From Streptomyces sp. AA1529 (GTDB taxonomy: Bacteria > Actinomycetota > Actinomycetes > Streptomycetales > Streptomycetaceae), in NCBI RefSeq assembly GCF_000280905.1, contig NZ_ALAP01000101.1, positions 1 to 57,109 of the forward strand: a DNA stretch of 57,109 nucleotides, read 5' to 3'. A program made the position numbers and the translations under genes. The notes beneath the pieces are model-generated. The model was not told where the DNA came from, searched no databases, and saw only the letters and a program-made list of their open reading frames with translations. Each line of letters begins with the position of its first letter. Positions within the stretch are counted from its first letter, which is position 1. Shown piece after piece: positions 24,528-31,760 of this stretch.

Positions 24528-26036
24528 TCAACGGGCGGGGGATCCGTCCCCGGCGGTGGCGGTCGCGCCGGTGCCCGCCGGCTGCGCGGCCTCCGCCGTG
24601 TCCGCCGTGTCCGTCCCCGCCGTGTCCGTGGCCTCCGCCGTGTGCGCTGTCTCCGGGGCTTCCGTCGTCTCCGCGGCGGGACGGGTGCGCCAGGGCACGC
24701 GGTGGAAGAGCGCGTGCAGCAGGGCCGCGCTGAAGGCGCCGACCGCGACCCCGCTCTCCAGCAGGATCCGCAGGTTCGGGGGCAGGTGGTCGTACACACC
24801 GGGCACCAGGATGGGCAGCAGCCCGAGCGCCAGGGCGACGGCGACGACGAAGGTGTTGGTGTGGTCGTCCAGGCCGCTCCGGCCGAGCATGTGCACCCCC
24901 AGCACGGTGATCACTCCGAAGACGACCAGCGCGGTGCCGCCCACGACCGGTGCGGGGATGGCGTTGACGAGCCAGGCCACGGGTGCGAGGAAGCCGATGG
25001 TGATCAGGACGAGGCCCGCGGCGACGGTGACGAAGCGGCTGCGGACTCCGGTGATCCGCACGATGCCGATGTTCTCCCCGCTGGTGACCATCAGCGGCAG
25101 CCCGAAGAAGCCGCCGGCCAGCGAGATGACGGCGTCCCCGCGGATGGTGCGCGGCGCGTCGCGGCGGGCGTCCGGTTCCTTGCCGACGGCCTCGCTGTTG
25201 ATCACGGTCTGGCCGGTGGCCTCGGCCATCGAGGCGAGGCTGTAGACCAGCAGCGGCACGGAGGCGAGCAGGTTGAACTGCGGTGTGCCGAACGGCATCA
25301 GCTCCGGTACGTGCAGCAGCGCCCCGCCGTCGGCCGCGGTCGGATGCACCCGGCCCAGCAGTGCCGCCAGCCCGGTACCGGCCAGCAGACCGAGCAGCAC
25401 GGAGAGTTGACGCAGCGTGCCGCGCAGCAGTCCGTAGGCCGCCGCGGTGCAGCCGACCGTGGCCAGGCCGAGCAGCAGGGCGCCCGGCTCGCCGAAGTCG
25501 CTGCTCCCGGGGCGCCCGGTGACCAGCAGCGCGCCGACCTTCACCAGATTCACGCCGACGATGACGATCATCGTCCCGATGACCAGCGTGGGGAAGAACC
25601 GCAGCAGCCGGGAGAAGACCGGCAGTACCACGAAGTAGAAGACGGCGGTGATGATGACCGCGCCGCAGGCCGTGCGCAGGCCGTGCTGGTCGGCGATGGA
25701 GAGGAAGAGGATCAGCGGGGCGCCGCCGGGCAGCATCACGAACGGCAGCCGTGCCCCGAAGCCCCAGGGGCCCAGGGACTGGAGCAGCGAGCCGAGCCCG
25801 GAGAGCACGAAGGCGGCGGACAGCAGGTTGGCCGTGAGTGCCGGGGTCAGGTGGAGGGTCGAGCTGACCAGGAAGACGCTGGAGATGGGTGTGGCGGCCA
25901 TGACCAGCACGTGCTGGATGCCGAACAGCAGCATCCGGTGCACCGGGCGGGGGTCGTCGACGGGGTGTCTCGGTGGGCCGGCGGCGCCTGCCGCGGCGGG
26001 GTCCGGGCCAGGGTGAAGAGCGTTGCGTAGCGACAC
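24528..26036 (-). CDS. NCS2 family nucleobase permease (xanthine/uracil type)
   Basis: A 502-residue membrane protein of the NCS2/NAT (xanthine-uracil permease) family, with about 12-14 hydrophobic segments. Family marks include MLLFGIQHVLVMAATPISSV near residue 35, the SMAEATGQTVINSEAVG region with its substrate-contacting acidic residue and the segment FGLPLMVTSGENIGIVRITG. The last 60 or so residues are a low-complexity Thr/Ala/Glu-rich cytoplasmic tail built of TA-type repeats, not needed for transport in relatives. It is first in a unit with an amidohydrolase and a TauE exporter. A perfect palindrome lies 77 bases upstream of the start codon. Purine, pterin or related heterocycle uptake is inferred. 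Confidence 0.9.
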   Translation of the reverse strand: MSLRNALHPGPDPAAAGAAGPPRHPVDDPRPVHRMLLFGIQHVLVMAATPISSVFLVSSTLHLTPALTANLLSAAFVLSGLGSLLQSLGPWGFGARLPFVMLPGGAPLILFLSIADQHGLRTACGAVIITAVFYFVVLPVFSRLLRFFPTLVIGTMIVIVGVNLVKVGALLVTGRPGSSDFGEPGALLLGLATVGCTAAAYGLLRGTLRQLSVLLGLLAGTGLAALLGRVHPTAADGGALLHVPELMPFGTPQFNLLASVPLLVYSLASMAEATGQTVINSEAVGKEPDARRDAPRTIRGDAVISLAGGFFGLPLMVTSGENIGIVRITGVRSRFVTVAAGLVLITIGFLAPVAWLVNAIPAPVVGGTALVVFGVITVLGVHMLGRSGLDDHTNTFVVAVALALGLLPILVPGVYDHLPPNLRILLESGVAVGAFSAALLHALFHRVPWRTRPAAETTEAPETAHTAEATDTAGTDTADTAEAAQPAGTGATATAGDGSPAR

Positions 26037-26112
26037 GGTTGGGCTCCGTTCCGGATTCGGCTCGCTCGGTTCCGCCTGCGTATCCGGGCCCGGACGGTGG
26101 CCGGATCACAGG

Positions 26113-26130
26113 GGCCAAATCGATTTGGCC
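26113..26130. promoter_or_regulatory. 18-bp palindromic operator, LacI type
   Basis: GGCCAAATCGATTTGGCC is a perfect palindrome with central CG, upstream of the NCS2 permease start at 26036. LacI-family operators are palindromes of this length with a central CG. The LacI gene of this locus is the obvious candidate to bind it, shutting off the permease unit. Confidence 0.65.
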
Positions 26131-26873
26131 GCCAGTATGGGCGGCGCGTCACGGCGCGTCAACACATTGCCTCGGACCCTGGTGGGCCCCGTGTCCCGCC
26201 TACGGCGACAGGGCGCCGGCCGGGGGGAGAGATGACGGACCTGCTTGGCGCGTCAAGGCTGCCGGGAGGCGCTCGGTGCCGGTCGGACCCCGAGGCGTGC
26301 CGGCAGGGCGTGGACGGCGCCTTCCGGGCGCTGTTCCCGGGGAGTGTGCGCAAACAGCGTCTCCGTGGCGACGCTGTCCGGGGGTTTCCGGTCAGGCCCG
26401 GGCCGGACGCCGGGCGCGTGCCCGATGGAGTGGCGCATCGCCCCGGCGTCCGGCCGGCTCCGCGGCACCGGCGAGCCGGTCGGGTCGATCGGCGGCGCGG
26501 TCGGATACGGCTCTCCGCACGCTTTCAGCCGTCGCCTTCAGATGTTCGTCCAGGCATGCCCGGGAGACGGTTCCGGACGCGGCGCCGTGCCCGGCTTCGC
26601 AGGCGATCCCGCCCCGGGGTTGGTTCCCCGGCTCCGGTGGCCGGGCGGGTGGCTGTCCGGTCGTGGTGGCCAAGGGCCTCCGCGGTGCGGTGGCGGGTTG
26701 CGCGCAGCGGGGGAGTGCGACTGCGCCCCGGGCTCGCAGGGCGCCGGCCCGGGACGCGGCGACGTGGCCCGCGCAGCCGCCCGACAATGACGGTTCCCGC
26801 CCCGCGGCGGAGTCCGCGACGACGCGAACGGCCCGGCCTCTGAGCGCCGTCCCTCCCGGGCCCCGCGCGCCAC
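26131..26873. other. GC-rich spacer with a decayed AraC fragment
   Basis: About 740 bases without an intact gene between the permease promoter and the glucanase terminator. The only recognisable coding remnant is the AraC-like helix-turn-helix piece annotated separately. All longer frames here are low-complexity Arg/Gly/Pro-rich shadows. Confidence 0.55.
26361..26550 (+). pseudogene. Remnant of an AraC family regulator (C-terminal HTH)
   Basis: In the frame that contains the ATG at 26425, the translation reads PMEWRIAPASGRLRGTGEPV followed by GSIGGAVGYGSPHAFSRRLQ. This matches the end of AraC regulators of the cupin-6 group, where the linker WRM..AARLLR and second helix-turn-helix AxxVGYxSxxAFSRAFRR are diagnostic. 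An upstream piece with SVATLSGGF resembles the first helix-turn-helix. Sequence before and after in the same frame is unrelated, and no start, full DNA-binding domain or cupin part exists. I read it as a decayed gene piece. The exact limits are uncertain. Confidence 0.5.
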
Positions 26874-26905
26874 AGGTGCCCGCGTCTGTGCGCAGACGCG
26901 GGCAC
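26874..26905 (-). terminator. Terminator after the GH16 gene
   Basis: GGTGCCCGCGTCTG (26874-26887) pairs perfectly with CAGACGCGGGCACC (26892-26905), a 14-bp stem with a 4-base loop, 18 bases beyond the glucanase stop. Confidence 0.8.
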
Positions 26906-26923
26906 CGGGTGGGGGTGTGCGGG

Positions 26924-27796
26924 CTAGTCGCCCGTGCTGACCCGCACGTAGTCGACGGTCATCTGCTGCGGGAAGTTCGTGGAGCCGTCCGGGTCGCCCG
27001 GCCAGTAGCCGCCCACGGCGAGGTTGAGGATCAGGAAGAACGGCTTATCGAACACCCAGCGGTTGCCGCCCACGTCGGCGGGCGTGCGCGTCTGGTAGAC
27101 GTTACCGTCCACCGACCAGCTCACGGAGCCGGGTGACCAGTCGATGGCGAAGGTGTGGAAGCCGTCGGCGAACGCCTCGCCGCCGGGCAGGGTGTATCCG
27201 GCGCCGATGCCGCCCGATCCGGAGTAGCCGGGGCCGTGCAGGGTGCCGTGCACGGTGCCCGGTTCGAAGCCCACGTTCTCCATCACGTCGATCTCGCCGC
27301 AGTCGGGCCAGCCGACACTGCCGATGTCGTCACCGAGCATCCAGAAGGCCGGCCACATGCCCTGGCCGCGCGGCACCTTGATGCGGGCTTCGACGCGGCC
27401 GTGGGTCTGGGTGAACCGGCCCGCGGTGTTCAGCCGTGCCGAGGTGTACTCGCACCTGCCGTACCAGCACTGGTAGTTGCCGGGGTTCTCCTTGCGGGCG
27501 GTGATGACCAGATGTCCGTTGCCGTCGAGTGCGGCGTTGTCGGTGCCCGCCGTGTAGTACTGGCGCTCGTGGTTGTCGACGTTGTCACCGGTCTCGGTCT
27601 GCCATTTGCCGCTGTCGACCGGGGCGCCCGCGGGGCCGTCGAACTCGTCGGCGAAGGCGACCGCGCGGGTGCCGCCGGAGGCGTGCCGGGAGTCCGCGGC
27701 GTCGGCGGACGCCGTGCCGGGCAGCAGTGCCGCGGTGAGGCAGCACAGCAGGGAGGCGCCGCACGCGGCGATGCGGCTTCGGCGGGAGAGTCTCAC
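26924..27796 (-). CDS. Secreted GH16 beta-1,3-glucanase (laminarinase type)
   Basis: A 290-residue secreted glycosyl hydrolase. The GTG start at 27796 has AAAGGA seven bases upstream and gives a good signal peptide: RLSRRSR, a hydrophobic core of AACGASLLCCLTAALL and a cleavage site near TASADA. The longer reading has no ribosome site. The GH16 catalytic motif is GEIDVMENVG, in which the two glutamates are nucleophile and acid/base and the Asp lies between. WPAFWMLG and the C-terminal MTVDYVRVS are also family marks. It should cut beta-1,3-glucans of fungal or plant cell walls outside the cell. It has no carbohydrate-binding module and stands alone between terminator hairpins. Confidence 0.92.
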   Translation of the reverse strand: MRLSRRSRIAACGASLLCCLTAALLPGTASADAADSRHASGGTRAVAFADEFDGPAGAPVDSGKWQTETGDNVDNHERQYYTAGTDNAALDGNGHLVITARKENPGNYQCWYGRCEYTSARLNTAGRFTQTHGRVEARIKVPRGQGMWPAFWMLGDDIGSVGWPDCGEIDVMENVGFEPGTVHGTLHGPGYSGSGGIGAGYTLPGGEAFADGFHTFAIDWSPGSVSWSVDGNVYQTRTPADVGGNRWVFDKPFFLILNLAVGGYWPGDPDGSTNFPQQMTVDYVRVSTGD

Positions 27797-28223
27797 GTCA
27801 GCCCGTCCTTTCGTGGGGGGAGTGGACGTTGGGCCTGCGCATGACAAGCAATCCTCGACGGAGCGCGTCCGTGAATCGTCCGTGTACGGCAGGCCGCGGG
27901 CTTTCTTGATGACTTGTTGTAAGTGCGTCGGACCTGCCCGTCAAGGCTTTGGTCCAGACCGGTTTGTGTTCAAGGAATGACGCCGAGCGCTTCCCGTGCC
28001 CCGGCGGGCGTCCCGCTCCGCCGTCCCCACCGGCGGGCCCCGCGGCACCTGCTGCCCTGTCGAGCACCCATCGCGAACTGCGGATTCCGCGCCGGAAGTC
28101 CCAGCAGCACGCGGGTGCCGCACCGGCCGGGCACAGCGCGGATGCAGGTGTCACCTGTTCGACATGTGTCCGGCGCGCCGGACGACGCCGAACCGTGGCC
28201 GCGCACCCTCTCCCGCACCGGAA
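27797..28223. other. Upstream region of the GH16 gene, no gene seen
   Basis: About 430 bases with no supportable coding frame. The part near 27840-27970 is lower in GC and must hold the glucanase promoter; no perfect palindrome such as a CebR-type site was seen. Confidence 0.45.
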
Positions 28224-28261
28224 GGCCGGGAGGGCCCCGTCTGCACGGAGCCCTCCCGGCC
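28224..28261 (-). terminator. Terminator after the MMPL gene
   Basis: GGCCGGGAGGGC (28224-28235) pairs perfectly with GCCCTCCCGGCC (28250-28261). An inner CCGT/ACGG pairing closes most of the 14-base loop. It begins 17 bases beyond the MMPL stop. Confidence 0.8.
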
Positions 28262-28278
28262 GGGTGCCGCGGCGGATC

Positions 28279-30516
28279 TCAGGTGCGGACCAGCTCCCGG
28301 TCGTCGTCGGCGTCCGGACCCGCTCCGCTGCCGTCGGCAGCGGAGCGCAGGCCCTCGCCCTCGATGTCGACGTCGGGCAGCGCCCGGTCCAGCCATCCGG
28401 GCAGCCACCAGGCCCGCTTGCCCAGCAGGGCCAGGACCGCCGGGACGATCGCCATCCGGACGACGAACGCGTCGAAGAAGACCGCGGTGGCCAGGCCGAA
28501 GCCGATCATCTTCACCATCGACTCGCTGGAGCCGATGAATCCGGCGAAGACGGCCATCATGATCACCGCCGCGGCCGTGACGACCCGTGCGCCGTGCCGG
28601 AAGCCGGTCACCACGGCCTGGCTCGGCTCCTCGCCGTGGACATGCGCCTCCCGCATCCGCGTCACGAGGAACACCTCGTAGTCCATCGCCAGTCCGAAGA
28701 CGACACCGACCATGAAGATCGGCATCATCGACATCACCGGGCCGGTCTGCTCGACGCCCATCAGGCCGGACAGCCAGCCCCACTGGAAGACCGCGACGAC
28801 CGCGCCCAGCGCCGCCAGCACGCTCAGCAGGAAGCCGAGGGCCGCCTTCAGCGGGACCAGGATCGACCGGAAGACCACGATCAGCAGCAGGAACGCCAGG
28901 CCCACCACGAGGGTCAGATACGGGACCAGTGCGTCGTCGAGCTTCTGGCTGACGTCGATGTTCATCGCGGTCGAGCCGGTCACCAGTACCTCGGCGCCGG
29001 TGCCGGCCTTCACGTCCGGACCCGTGCCGCGGATGCCGTGGACCAGGCTCTCGGTCGCCGCGGACGACGGTTCGGAGCTGGGGACCACGGTGACGATCGC
29101 GGTGTCGCCCGCCCGGTTGTACTTCGCGGGGGTGACCGCCGCGATGTCGTCCAGGCCCTTGACGTTCCCGGTCACGGCCGCGACCGCACCCTTGGGATCG
29201 TCGCTGGCCTCGGCGTCGACCACCAATGTCAGCGGGCCGTTGAAGCCCGGGCCGAAGCCCTCCGAGAGCAGGTCGTAGGCGCGGCGCTGGGTCGTGGACG
29301 TCGGCTGCGAACCGTCGTCGGGCAGCCCCAGTTCCAGCGCGGACGTCGGGATCGCCGCGGCCCCGAGGCCGACCACCCCGAGCAGCAGGACGGTCACCGG
29401 CCGGCGCACGACGAAGCGCGCCCAGCGGGTCCCCGCGTTCGGCCGCTCCGCGCCGGAGGCGGCCTTCCGCGCGGCCCGTCCGCCGCCCAGCAGCCGGCTC
29501 TTCTCGCCCGCGGGCTTCACCCGGCGGCCGACGTAGCCGAGCAGGGCCGGGACCATCGTCAGGGCGATCAGGACCGCGACGGCGACCGTGCCGGCCGCCG
29601 CGACACCCATCTTGGTCAGCATCGGTATGTTGACGACCGCCAGGCCCACCAGTGCGATCACCACGGTCAGCCCCGCGAAGACCACCGCCGAGCCGGCGGT
29701 GCCCACGGCCCGGCCGACGGCCTCCTCGCGGTCGCGGCCCTCGGCCAGTTCGGCGCGGTAGCGGGAGACGATGAACAGCGCGTAGTCGATGCCGACGGCG
29801 AGTCCGATCATCATCGCCAGCGTGGAGGTCGTGGACCCCAGCTCCAGCGTGCTGGCCAGTGCGGTGATCGTGGCGACCCCGGTGCCGACCCCGATCAGCG
29901 CGGTGAGCAGCGGCAGTCCGGCCGCGAGCAGCGAGCCGAAGGTGATGATCAGCACCACGGCGGCGACGGCGATGCCGATGACCTCGGTCGCTCCCGTCTC
30001 CGGTGTCGTGGTGAGCGCGTCCCCGCCGACCTCGACGGTCAGTCCGGTCTCGCGCGCGTCCGCGGCGGCCGCCCGCAGGTCGTCCCGGGTGGAGTCGGCC
30101 AGCTCCATGCCGGAGGACTCGTACGCCACCGAGGCGTAGGCGGTGGTGCCGTCCCGGCTGACGCTCTTGGCCTGGTAGGGGTCGGCGACGGAGGCGACCT
30201 CCGGACCGCCGGAGAGCTCCTCGACCGTCTGCTGGACCGCCGCCTTGTTGCCGGGGTCGGTCATCTTCTCGCCCGCGGGTGCCTTGAAGACCACGCGGGC
30301 GGTGGCGCCGTCGGCGCTGCTCCCGGGGAAGCGCTGCTCCAGCAGGTCGAATGCCTTCTGGGCCTCGGTGCCGGGGATCGAGAACGAGGTGCTGCCCGCG
30401 GCGGGCGCACCGGCCGCGCCGATCCCGGCGACTGCCAGCAGCGCCACCCAGAACAGGGCGACGAGGTGCCGTCGCCGGAAGGCGAGGCGTCCGAGTTTGT
30501 AGAGGAACGTGGCCAC
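28279..30516 (-). CDS. MMPL/RND family exporter
   Basis: A 745-residue membrane protein of the actinobacterial MMPL branch of the RND superfamily. It has the duplicated layout: one N-terminal helix, a large extracellular loop (about 45-195), a block of five to six helices, and then the same pattern repeated from about residue 365. The SAVVFAGLTVVIAL segment after GIDYALFIVSRYRAE, and its repeat FGLAMDYEVFLVTRMREAH, carry the Asp-Tyr residues of the proton relay. It should export a lipid-like or hydrophobic compound using proton motive force. The GTG at 30516 follows GGGAG. It lies 109 bases after a TetR gene and probably shares its transcript. Confidence 0.9.
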   Translation of the reverse strand: MATFLYKLGRLAFRRRHLVALFWVALLAVAGIGAAGAPAAGSTSFSIPGTEAQKAFDLLEQRFPGSSADGATARVVFKAPAGEKMTDPGNKAAVQQTVEELSGGPEVASVADPYQAKSVSRDGTTAYASVAYESSGMELADSTRDDLRAAAADARETGLTVEVGGDALTTTPETGATEVIGIAVAAVVLIITFGSLLAAGLPLLTALIGVGTGVATITALASTLELGSTTSTLAMMIGLAVGIDYALFIVSRYRAELAEGRDREEAVGRAVGTAGSAVVFAGLTVVIALVGLAVVNIPMLTKMGVAAAGTVAVAVLIALTMVPALLGYVGRRVKPAGEKSRLLGGGRAARKAASGAERPNAGTRWARFVVRRPVTVLLLGVVGLGAAAIPTSALELGLPDDGSQPTSTTQRRAYDLLSEGFGPGFNGPLTLVVDAEASDDPKGAVAAVTGNVKGLDDIAAVTPAKYNRAGDTAIVTVVPSSEPSSAATESLVHGIRGTGPDVKAGTGAEVLVTGSTAMNIDVSQKLDDALVPYLTLVVGLAFLLLIVVFRSILVPLKAALGFLLSVLAALGAVVAVFQWGWLSGLMGVEQTGPVMSMMPIFMVGVVFGLAMDYEVFLVTRMREAHVHGEEPSQAVVTGFRHGARVVTAAAVIMMAVFAGFIGSSESMVKMIGFGLATAVFFDAFVVRMAIVPAVLALLGKRAWWLPGWLDRALPDVDIEGEGLRSAADGSGAGPDADDDRELVRT

Positions 30517-30625
30517 GACGGCGTACTCCCGGTCTGTCGTGCGGTGTGAGGGCAGGGTCGATCAGCCCGACGACGTGAGCGGTGACGTCAGGTGGAGGGA
30601 ACGGGCGGGGTGGTGGGCAGGCTCG

Positions 30626-31225
30626 TCAGCGAGCCGGCACGCCGAGGGCGGGGAGCACGACGGCGTCGATGTAGGAGGCGAGGAACGCCTGGGTGGGCGG
30701 CTGGTCGTCGATCAGCGCGCGGGTGGCGAAGGCGCCGATCAGCATGTGCACCACGTACTCCAGCGCCGGGTTGTCCGCCCGGACCTCGCCCCGGTCGACG
30801 GCCCGCCGCAGTACCCGCTGGAACTCCGCCATCTCCGGCTCGATGAGCAGTTCCTTGAACGCCTGCAGCAGGTCCGGGTTGTGGTGCACCGCCATGAACA
30901 GCCCCCGCATCAGCGCGGAGTTCTGTTCCATGGCGCAGTCGTCCTCGCGTGCCACGAGAGCGTGGAAGTCGCCTTGCAGGGACCCGGTGTCGAGGTCGCC
31001 GGTCCGGCCCGGCTTGCTGTGCCGGACCGCCTTCGCCACGAGTTCCGGCTTGCCGCCCCACTGCCGGTAGAGGGTCGCCTTGCTGGAGCGGGTGCGGGCC
31101 GCCACGGCGTCCATGGTGAGGGCGTCGTAGCCGACTTCCCGGAGCAGGTCGAGTACGGCCTCGTACAGCTCGGCCTCGCGCTCGGGGGTGATCCGGCTGC
31201 GGCGCGTCGCTGTGCTCTCCGTCAT
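30626..31225 (-). CDS. TetR family regulator of the MMPL exporter
   Basis: A 199-residue TetR regulator with helix-turn-helix MDAVAARTRSSKATLYRQWG at about residues 39-58 and a TetR_C_16-like ligand domain with QNSALMRGLFMAVHHNPDLL. The ATG at 31225 is followed by the conserved ITPEREAELYEAVLDLL helix. Two identical 15-bp palindromes lie 23 and 70 bases upstream, so it almost certainly represses itself and the downstream MMPL gene. Loss of repression upon binding a hydrophobic ligand is the usual mechanism in this family. The ligand is unknown. Confidence 0.9.
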   Translation of the reverse strand: MTESTATRRSRITPEREAELYEAVLDLLREVGYDALTMDAVAARTRSSKATLYRQWGGKPELVAKAVRHSKPGRTGDLDTGSLQGDFHALVAREDDCAMEQNSALMRGLFMAVHHNPDLLQAFKELLIEPEMAEFQRVLRRAVDRGEVRADNPALEYVVHMLIGAFATRALIDDQPPTQAFLASYIDAVVLPALGVPAR

Positions 31226-31248
31226 GCCTCCCTCTCTTCCCGTTCCGA

Positions 31249-31263
31249 ACGAAACGGTTTCGT
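31249..31263. promoter_or_regulatory. TetR operator 1, ACGAAAC-G-GTTTCGT
   Basis: A perfect palindrome with 7-bp arms around one central base, 23 bases upstream of the TetR start codon. An identical copy lies at 31296-31310. Perfect duplication in the upstream region of a TetR gene is strong evidence for an autoregulatory operator. Confidence 0.75.
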
Positions 31264-31295
31264 ACGGAGAACGGTACGCCATTCGGGATAGCGAA

Positions 31296-31310
31296 ACGAA
31301 ACGGTTTCGT
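31296..31310. promoter_or_regulatory. TetR operator 2, identical copy
   Basis: The same 15-bp palindrome as at 31249-31263, with the same three bases ACG following it. The two start 47 bases apart, so two dimers could bind with different helical faces. Confidence 0.75.
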
Positions 31311-31760
31311 ACGTGTTCTGGGTCACACCTCGCCGCCCGTGCCCTGTGGTCGCGGGGCGGCCCGGCGCGGCCGCCACCCCGGGCTGCCCGCCGCCGTCCG
31401 GGGGGCTCGGCGCCGAGCGGCGCGGGCGGCCTCGGCGACAGCGCGGCAGCCGGCCCGCCACTCCCGCGGCCCGGCACCCCGGCGACGGGAGCCCGGCGCC
31501 CCCGGCGGACCGTCCGGGTGTCCGGGGCCATGGCGCCGCGTCCGCGGGGTAGACGACAGCCATGACGCGCTCCGGCACCCCTCCCGCAGCCACCGGCCCC
31601 GACGCCCCGTCCGTCCCCGCGCGGCCCGGGGAACACACCAGCGGCCGCGGCGCATAGCCTGGTCGCGGCTCCCCGCGCCGCCGCTCCGCACCGCAGCGGC
31701 GCACCGCCCCCGGGCCGCGCCGAGGCCCGCACGAACAGCAGACGACCCCCAGGAGTACGG
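31311..31760. other. Spacer between TetR operators and the PLC-like gene
   Basis: About 450 bases of very GC-rich DNA. No coding frame with recognisable content was found. AGGAG at 31751-31755 is the ribosome site of the next gene. Confidence 0.5.

Noticed and set aside
24268..26118. 616-codon minus-strand frame over the permease gene
   Set aside because: It is another frame of the NCS2 gene, full of Arg/Pro/Gly with no membrane segments.
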